A stretch of 9,700 nt of DNA from Frankiales bacterium (GTDB taxonomy: Bacteria; Actinomycetota; Actinomycetes; Mycobacteriales; SCTD01): positions 1-9,700 of the forward strand of contig JAOPWI010000310.1 in assembly GCA_025965755.1 (NCBI GenBank), read 5' to 3'. Positions 5,810-9,700 of this stretch are shown here, one piece after another. The translations under genes and the position numbers were made by a program. The notes beneath the pieces are model-generated. The model saw nothing but the letters and a program-made list of their open reading frames with translations. It searched no databases and was not told the DNA's origin. Each line of letters starts with the position of its first letter. Positions within the stretch are counted from its first letter, which is position 1.

Positions 5810-7764
5810 GTGCGGTCCCGGACCGCCGCGACCACCTTGGCGACGGCGTCGGCCACGGGCACGCCGTTCTCCTGAGTGCCGTCCCGGTAGCGGAAGGACA
5901 CGGCGCCCTTGGCGATGTCCTCCTCGCCGGCGATGAGCATGAACGGCACCTTCTGCTTCTGGGCGGTGCGGATCTTCTTCTGCATGCGGTCATCGGAGGT
6001 GTCCACCTCGACCCGGACGCCCTCCTGGCGCAGCTGGGCCGCGATGTCGAGCAGGTAGCCGTCGTAGTCCGAGTGCACCGGGATGCCGACGGCCTGGACC
6101 GGCGCCAGCCAGGCCGGGAACGCCCCGGCGTAGTGCTCGAGCAGGACGGCGAAGAAGCGCTCGATCGAGCCGAACAGCGCCCGGTGCAGCATCACCGGGC
6201 GCTGGCGGGTGCCGTCGGCGGCGGCGTACTCCAGGCCGAAGCGCTCGGGCAGGTTGAAGTCGACCTGGATGGTCGACATCTGCCAGGTGCGCCCGATGGC
6301 GTCGCGCGCCTGCACGGAGATCTTGGGCCCGTAGAACGCCGCGCCGCCCGGGTCGGGCACGAGCTCCAGCCCGGAGGCGTCAGCGGTCGCCTGCAGCGCC
6401 GCGGTGGCCTCCGCCCAGTCCTCGTCGGTGCCGACCGACTTCTCCGGGTCGCGGGTGGACAGCTCGAGGTAGAAGTCCTCCAGGCCGTAGTCGCGCAGCA
6501 GCCCCAGCACGAAGGTCAGCAGCGACGACAGCTCGTCGGCCATCTGCTCGCGCGTGCAGTAGATGTGCGCGTCGTCCTGGGTGAAGCCGCGGGCCCGGGT
6601 CAGCCCGTGGATGACGCCGGACTTCTCGTAGCGGTAGACGGTGCCGAACTCGAACAGCCGCAGCGGCAGCTCGCGGTAGGACCGGCCGCGCCCCGCGAAG
6701 ATCAGGTTGTGCATCGGGCAGTTCATCGGCTTGAGGTAGTAGTCGGCGCCCGGCTTGTCGCCCGTGGCGTCGAGCTGCATCGCCGGGTACATGCCCTCCG
6801 CGTACCAGTCGAGGTGGCCCGACGTCTCGTACAGCGCGCCCTTGGTGATGTGGGGGGTGTAGACGAACTCGTAGCCCTCCTCGACGTGCCGGCGCCGGGA
6901 GTAGTCCTCCATCGCCATGCGCACCACCCCGCCCTTGGGGTGGAAGACGGCGAGCCCCGACCCGATCTCGTCGGGGAAGCTGAACAGGTCCAGCTCGGTG
7001 CCGAGCCGGCGGTGGTCGCGCCTCTCGGCCTCCTCGAGCATGGTCAGGTGCGCCTTGAGGGCGTCCTTGCTCTCCCACGCGGTGCCGTAGATCCGCTGCA
7101 GTTGCGCGTTGTTCTGGTCGCCGCGCCAGTACGCCGCAGCGGTGCGCATGAGCTTGAACGCCGGAATGTCGCGGGTGGTCGGCAGGTGCGGGCCGCGGCA
7201 CAGGTCGGACCAGGTGCGGGCGTCGCCGGTGAGGTTGTCGTAGATGGTGAGCTCGGCGCCGCCGACCTCGACGCTCTCCTCGGCGCCGCCGCCCTTGAGC
7301 CCGATCAGCTCGAGCTTGAACGGCTCGGCGGCGAGCTCGGCACGCGCGTCGTCCTCGGACACCACGCGGCGCGAGAACCGCTGGCGCTGCCGGACGATCT
7401 GCTCCATCCGCTTCTCGATGACCGTGAGGTCCTCCGGCGTGAAGGGCCGCTCGGGCAGGAAGTCGTAGTAGAAGCCGTCCTTGACCGGCGGGCCGATGCC
7501 CAGCAGGGTGCCGGGGAACAGGTCCTGGACCGCCTGGGCGAGCACGTGCGCGGCGGAGTGGCGCAGCACGGCGCGGCCGTCCTCGCTGCCGTAGGGCACC
7601 GCCTCCACCTCGTCGCCCTCGACGACGACGGTGGCCAGGTCGCGCAGCTCCCCGCCGATCCGGGCGACGGCGGTGTCCTTGACGCCCGCCGCCTTGAGCA
7701 CATCGCCGGCGGTCGTCCCGGCCGCACTGGCCTCGACGCGGACGAGGGCGGGCAGATCGGGCAC
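5806..7764 (-). CDS. thrS: Threonyl-tRNA synthetase
   Basis: Class II aminoacyl-tRNA synthetase that charges tRNA-Thr in the cytoplasm. The 652-aa protein has all expected domains: N-terminal TGS (about 6-60), the editing domain with HSAAH (H69, H73) and SDLCRGPH (C189, H193) for clearing mischarged Ser-tRNA, the catalytic core (about 255-545) and the C-terminal anticodon-binding domain (about 553-648). Zinc ligands are C349 (MNCPMH), H400 (QDDAHI) and H527 (MLHRA). Motif 2 is FGTVYRYEKSG (373-383) and motif 3 lies near LHRALFGSIERF (526-537). All editing and catalytic residues I can identify are kept. The GTG at 7764 is preceded by GGAG about 9 nt upstream, and an in-frame TGA at 7800-7798 rules out a long N-terminal extension. 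It is the first gene of the thrS-HIT unit. No T-box leader fits in the short upstream gap. Confidence 0.97.
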   Translation of the reverse strand: MPDLPALVRVEASAAGTTAGDVLKAAGVKDTAVARIGGELRDLATVVVEGDEVEAVPYGSEDGRAVLRHSAAHVLAQAVQDLFPGTLLGIGPPVKDGFYYDFLPERPFTPEDLTVIEKRMEQIVRQRQRFSRRVVSEDDARAELAAEPFKLELIGLKGGGAEESVEVGGAELTIYDNLTGDARTWSDLCRGPHLPTTRDIPAFKLMRTAAAYWRGDQNNAQLQRIYGTAWESKDALKAHLTMLEEAERRDHRRLGTELDLFSFPDEIGSGLAVFHPKGGVVRMAMEDYSRRRHVEEGYEFVYTPHITKGALYETSGHLDWYAEGMYPAMQLDATGDKPGADYYLKPMNCPMHNLIFAGRGRSYRELPLRLFEFGTVYRYEKSGVIHGLTRARGFTQDDAHIYCTREQMADELSSLLTFVLGLLRDYGLEDFYLELSTRDPEKSVGTDEDWAEATAALQATADASGLELVPDPGGAAFYGPKISVQARDAIGRTWQMSTIQVDFNLPERFGLEYAAADGTRQRPVMLHRALFGSIERFFAVLLEHYAGAFPAWLAPVQAVGIPVHSDYDGYLLDIAAQLRQEGVRVEVDTSDDRMQKKIRTAQKQKVPFMLIAGEEDIAKGAVSFRYRDGTQENGVPVADAVAKVVAAVRDRT

Positions 7765-7802
7765 GGCGGAGGTCTCCAGACGCAGCGGTACGGGGAGTCA
7801 GG

Positions 7803-7808
7803 AGCCTA
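7803..7808 (-). promoter_or_regulatory. Candidate -10 element for thrS
   Basis: On the minus strand 7808-7803 reads TAGGCT, a good match to TANNNT. It would place the transcription start near 7796 and give a leader of about 32 nt to the thrS GTG. The corresponding -35 (about GGAGCG) is poor. The leader is too short for a T-box or a long attenuator. Confidence 0.35.
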
Positions 7809-7845
7809 ACGGCGGGCGGCCAGCGCGCTCCGGCCGGACACGGCC

Positions 7846-7876
7846 GCGGGCGGGCCCCGCGAGGTGGCCCGCCCGC
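7846..7876 (-). terminator. Strong 11-bp GC hairpin after the OsmC-family gene
   Basis: GCGGGCGGGCC (7846-7856) and GGCCCGCCCGC (7866-7876) are perfectly complementary around a 9-nt loop. On the minus strand the hairpin starts 15 nt after the OsmC TAG. No T-run follows, as is common for actinobacterial terminators. A smaller stem, CGGCC (7831-7835) with GGCCG (7842-7846), lies next to it. The position between two same-strand genes suggests it insulates thrS from read-through. Confidence 0.6.
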
Positions 7877-7891
7877 CGGAGCGTGTGCTGC

Positions 7892-8332
7892 CTAGGCCAG
7901 CGAGGCCGCGAGGGTGATCTCCACGCCGGTCAGGGCCTTGCTGACGGGGCAGCCGGCCTTGGCGGCCTCGGCGGCCCGCGCGAAGCCGTCGGCGTCCAGG
8001 CCCTCGACCTCGCCGACCACGGTCAGCGTGATGCCGGTGAGCCGGAACCCGCCGTTGTCCTTGTCCGGGCCGAGCGTGACGTCAGCGGTGACCTCGAGGC
8101 TCTGCGGCGTGCCCCCGGCCTGGGCGACGTTGGCCGACAGCTGCATCGCGAAGCAGGCGGAGTGCGCCGCGGCGATGAGCTCCTCGGGGCTGGTCGTGCC
8201 GCCGGCGTCGTCGGCGGCACGCTGGGGAAACGACACCGCGTAGGTGCCGACCTTGCTGCTGGTGAGCTCGACCTGGCCGGAGCCGGCCTCCAGGCCGCCG
8301 TTCCAGGCGGTACGTGCGGTGCGCGTCGGCAT
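7892..8332 (-). CDS. OsmC/Ohr-family peroxidase
   Basis: A 146-aa cytoplasmic thiol peroxidase that reduces organic hydroperoxides or peroxide through a Cys pair. Both family cysteines are present: Cys60 in the SPEELIAAAHSACFAMQLS block (48-66) and Cys128 in CPVSKAL (128-134). Arg38 (FPQR) and Glu50/Glu51 match the Arg and Glu that activate the peroxidatic cysteine. The opening TRTARTAWNGGLEAGSG resembles the OsmC branch more than Ohr. The ATG at 8332 is preferred over an upstream in-frame start at 8371 because GAGGA (8342-8338) lies 5 nt before it and the extra 13 residues are Pro-rich and non-conserved. A possible oxidative-stress sigma promoter lies upstream. It is separated from the receiver-like gene by 74 bp with hairpins and from thrS by a strong hairpin, so it is probably transcribed alone. 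Confidence 0.93.
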   Translation of the reverse strand: MPTRTARTAWNGGLEAGSGQVELTSSKVGTYAVSFPQRAADDAGGTTSPEELIAAAHSACFAMQLSANVAQAGGTPQSLEVTADVTLGPDKDNGGFRLTGITLTVVGEVEGLDADGFARAAEAAKAGCPVSKALTGVEITLAASLA

Positions 8333-8363
8333 GTCTGTCCTCGGGGCAGGGGGTGGGGGCACC

Positions 8364-8398
8364 GGGGCCAAGTGGCCCCTCGCCGGGGTTGTTCCCGG
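8364..8398 (-). terminator. Tandem hairpins after the receiver-like gene
   Basis: Reading along the minus strand from the receiver-like stop, a 5-bp stem (CCGGG 8383-8387 with CCCGG 8394-8398, 6-nt loop) is followed by a 6-bp stem (GGGGCC 8364-8369 with GGCCCC 8374-8379, 4-nt loop). Neither has a T-run. Together they may terminate the upstream transcript, although they overlap the candidate OsmC promoter. Confidence 0.35.
8370..8396 (-). promoter_or_regulatory. Possible SigR/SigH-type ECF promoter for the OsmC gene
   Basis: On the minus strand 8396-8391 reads GGGAAC, the -35 of actinobacterial oxidative-stress sigma factors (SigR of Streptomyces, SigH of mycobacteria; consensus about GGGAAT/C, 18-nt spacer, GTT). 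Exactly 18 nt later, at 8372-8370, is CTT, one mismatch from GTT. A start near 8363 would give a leader of about 30 nt. The -10 mismatch and the overlap with hairpins keep this tentative. Confidence 0.3.
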
Positions 8399-8406
8399 GG
8401 TCCGCG

Positions 8407-8973
8407 TCAGACGCTGGCGAGGGTCGTCAGGCGCGCGACCATGTCCTGCGCGCGGGTCGCCCGTGCGAACACCTCGTGCGCGCCCGCCTCACGGGCCGCC
8501 GGCTCGGCGCCCGGCTGGTCGAGGTGGACCGCGACGCGGGCGGCGGGCGCGTAGCGGCGCACCTCGCGGACCACCTCCAGGCCATCGACCCACGGCAGCT
8601 GCTGCTCCACGACGACGAGATCCGGCTGCTCGGCGACGACGGTGCCCAGGCCGGCCGCGCCGTCCTCCAGATCGGCCACCACGACGACGCCGGCCCGGAC
8701 CAGCTCGGCGCACAGGGCGCTGCGCATCCACGGCTGCCGGTGCAGGACCACCGCGCGGGGGCGCTCGTCCGCGGCGGGGTCGACCGGGTGCTCGCGGCGC
8801 GCGAGCAGGGCGGCCAGCTCGCGCTGCCGTACGGCCACCCGGCGCTCGTGCTCCTGGCGGGCCTCGCGGGCGGCGCCGTGGCCGGGCTCCACCTCGATCG
8901 GGCGCTCGCGGTCCTGCTGGAAGGCCAGCACCGCCTCGTGACGCTCCTGCTGGACCTGCTCGCGGCTGCGCAC
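8407..8973 (-). CDS. Degenerate response-regulator receiver (pseudo-receiver) protein with charged helical N-terminus
   Basis: A 188-aa protein. Residues 1-65 are rich in Arg, Glu and Gln with few breaks and are likely a long helix or coiled coil. Residues 72-188 follow the pattern of a CheY-like receiver: strand 1 RAVVLHR, helix 1, strand 3 PDLVVVEQQLPWVDGLEVV (117-135), strand 4 ARVAVHL (145-151) and strand 5/loop GAHEVFAR (164-171). Usual catalytic residues are replaced: the acidic pair after strand 1 is His78-Arg79, the phosphoacceptor Asp is Glu123, and the conserved Lys is Arg171. There is no output domain. It probably does not accept phosphate in the usual way and may act through protein contacts. 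The GTG at 8973 has a GGGGGAG ribosome site about 7 nt upstream. No kinase gene is nearby and the cellular role is unknown. Confidence 0.75.
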   Translation of the reverse strand: MRSREQVQQERHEAVLAFQQDRERPIEVEPGHGAAREARQEHERRVAVRQRELAALLARREHPVDPAADERPRAVVLHRQPWMRSALCAELVRAGVVVVADLEDGAAGLGTVVAEQPDLVVVEQQLPWVDGLEVVREVRRYAPAARVAVHLDQPGAEPAAREAGAHEVFARATRAQDMVARLTTLASV

Positions 8974-9061
8974 CGATCACTCCCCCGTCGGCCCGCGGGA
9001 CAGTGCGGGCAGGGGGCGGGTCCCCGCGGTCGCCCGGTCTAAACAGCGCCGGGCACGGCAA
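8974..9061. other. Upstream region of the receiver-like gene
   Basis: This gap between the terminator hairpin and the receiver-like GTG must hold that gene's promoter. Apart from the ribosome site next to the start, I see no convincing -35/-10 pair. GTTT on the minus strand near 9043 followed by a G-rich block faintly resembles a SigF-type promoter but lacks the GGGTAT -10. Confidence 0.3.
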
Positions 9062-9098
9062 CGCCCCGGGGCCGCCGTGCTGGCGACTCCCCGGGGCG
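9062..9098 (-). terminator. Compound hairpin after the secreted-protein gene
   Basis: CGCCCCGGGG (9062-9071) is perfectly complementary to CCCCGGGGCG (9089-9098), a 10-bp stem. The 17-nt loop holds a second 4-bp stem, CGCC (9073-9076) with GGCG (9082-9085). On the minus strand it begins 16 nt after the TAG of the 9115-9700 gene, and a short TGTTT follows further down. Position and strength fit an intrinsic terminator. Confidence 0.6.
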
Positions 9099-9114
9099 CC
9101 GGCGCGGACCGCGG

Positions 9115-9700
9115 CTAGTGGACCTGCACCACCGTCCTGCTGCTCTGCCCGGCGGCGTTCTGCAGGTCCTGGCCGGTGCGCACCAGGAAGCCGAAACGGC
9201 CGGTGCCGGAGAAGCGGCGGAGGAGGCTCCAGCGGCCGTCGGCGCCGGCCCGGGTCTGCCCGCTGAGAACCTCGCGGCCGTCCGCGCCGACCCGGTACAG
9301 GTTGACGAGCAGGCCCTTGGCGCGGGCCGGCCGGCTCTCGCCGGAGAACCGGTAGAGCATCGGCGACTGCCGGATCCCCTGCACGCTGAGCGAGGTGCGC
9401 ACGTTCAGGACGACCGACGGGCCGGCCGGGCAGTTCCGCTGCTGGGCGTACAGCCGCGTGTTGCTGTTGGGCACGATCCGGAACGTGGCCGAGCCGCCCG
9501 GCCCGACTCTCGCCGTGCGCACCACCCGGTACGCCGTCGACGGCCGCGTGTAGGCGTACAGATCGACCACCGTGGCCGGGGCGCCGGTGACCGTCACGTT
9601 CGCCGACTGCATCGCGGTGATGGTGGTCCGGTCGAGGGTTGCCGTCGACGGCGCCTGGCACGGGACCGGCAGGCCCGGGCTGCCGGTCGGGCTGGGCCCC
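9115..9700 (-). CDS. Secreted or surface protein with two similar beta-rich units, C-terminal part (5' end outside the window)
   Basis: The frame is open from the window edge to a TAG at 9117-9115, giving 194 residues of a longer protein. It starts with a Pro/Ser/Gly linker (GPSPTGSPGLPVPCQAPST), typical of exported proteins between a signal peptide or stalk and a folded domain. Two similar units follow: one around VDLYAYTRPSTAYRVVRTAR and GGSATFRIVPNSNTRLYAQ, the other around VNLYRVGADGREVLSGQTR and DGRWSLLRRFSGTGRFGFLV. The alternation of hydrophobic residues and G/N turns suggests small beta-sandwich domains. Two cysteines are visible (PVPCQ and QQRNC) and might form a disulfide. There is no LPXTG signal or C-terminal membrane helix, so it is probably released or held at its N-terminus. 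The ATG at 9612 is internal, not the start. I cannot name a family. Confidence 0.7.
   Translation of the reverse strand, partial: GPSPTGSPGLPVPCQAPSTATLDRTTITAMQSANVTVTGAPATVVDLYAYTRPSTAYRVVRTARVGPGGSATFRIVPNSNTRLYAQQRNCPAGPSVVLNVRTSLSVQGIRQSPMLYRFSGESRPARAKGLLVNLYRVGADGREVLSGQTRAGADGRWSLLRRFSGTGRFGFLVRTGQDLQNAAGQSSRTVVQVH

Noticed and set aside
6073..7809. A 578-codon plus-strand open frame opposite thrS.
   Set aside because: Shadow of the well-conserved ThrRS reading frame; no ribosome site or domain.
7765..7891. T-box riboswitch controlling thrS.
   Set aside because: The gap is only 127 bp, is largely filled by the OsmC terminator, and shows no T-box consensus.
8974..9061. SigF-like promoter (GTTT then a G-rich block) before the receiver-like gene.
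   Set aside because: The -10 needs GGGTAT and the sequence at the right spacing is about GGGGAC, so the match rests on GTTT alone.
8489..9661. A 390-codon minus-strand frame spanning the secreted-protein gene, its terminator and the receiver-like gene.
   Set aside because: It runs through a strong terminator hairpin and overlaps two better-supported genes in another frame; composition is Pro/Arg/Gly-rich.

Overview
The window is very GC-rich (well over 70% by eye), with GTG starts as common as ATG and dense, short-gapped genes. The gene set points to an actinobacterium that makes phosphatidylinositol mannosides (PIMs). My impression is a relative of Geodermatophilaceae or a similar soil lineage, but that is inference; no rRNA or lineage marker is present.

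Minus strand, reading from high to low coordinates: the 3' part of a secreted or surface protein with two similar beta-rich units (9700-9115); a 188-aa protein with a degenerate response-regulator receiver domain behind a charged helical N-terminus (8973-8407); an OsmC/Ohr-type peroxidase (8332-7892); threonyl-tRNA synthetase (7764-5806); a HIT-family hydrolase or phosphorylase (5809-5261); then, after a gene on the opposite strand, PI-phosphate synthase PgsA (2938-2324), the PIM acyltransferase (2327-1431), mannosyltransferase PimA (1434-181) and the N-terminus of a membrane protein (173-1). The only plus-strand gene is an EF-G-like GTPase (EF-G2 / FusA2 type, 3073-5202) between the HIT gene and pgsA.

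The order thrS - HIT - pgsA - acyltransferase - pimA - membrane protein matches the Mycobacterium tuberculosis block Rv2614c to Rv2609c. PgsA makes the phosphatidylinositol(-phosphate) anchor, PimA adds the first mannose, and the acyltransferase acylates that mannose. Three junctions (thrS/HIT, pgsA/acyltransferase, acyltransferase/pimA) are identical 4-bp GTGA stop/start overlaps, so translation is probably coupled. The plus-strand GTPase splits the block, so pgsA-patA-pimA must have its own promoter in the 134-bp divergent gap.

I find no tRNA, rRNA, CRISPR array, insertion sequence or phage gene. Most of the window is core metabolism. I do not see a clear undescribed system. The items most worth a second look are the degenerate receiver protein with Glu at the expected phosphoacceptor position, the altered G2 and G4 motifs of the EF-G-like protein, a possible stress-sigma promoter before the OsmC gene, and the duplicated unit of the edge-truncated secreted protein.
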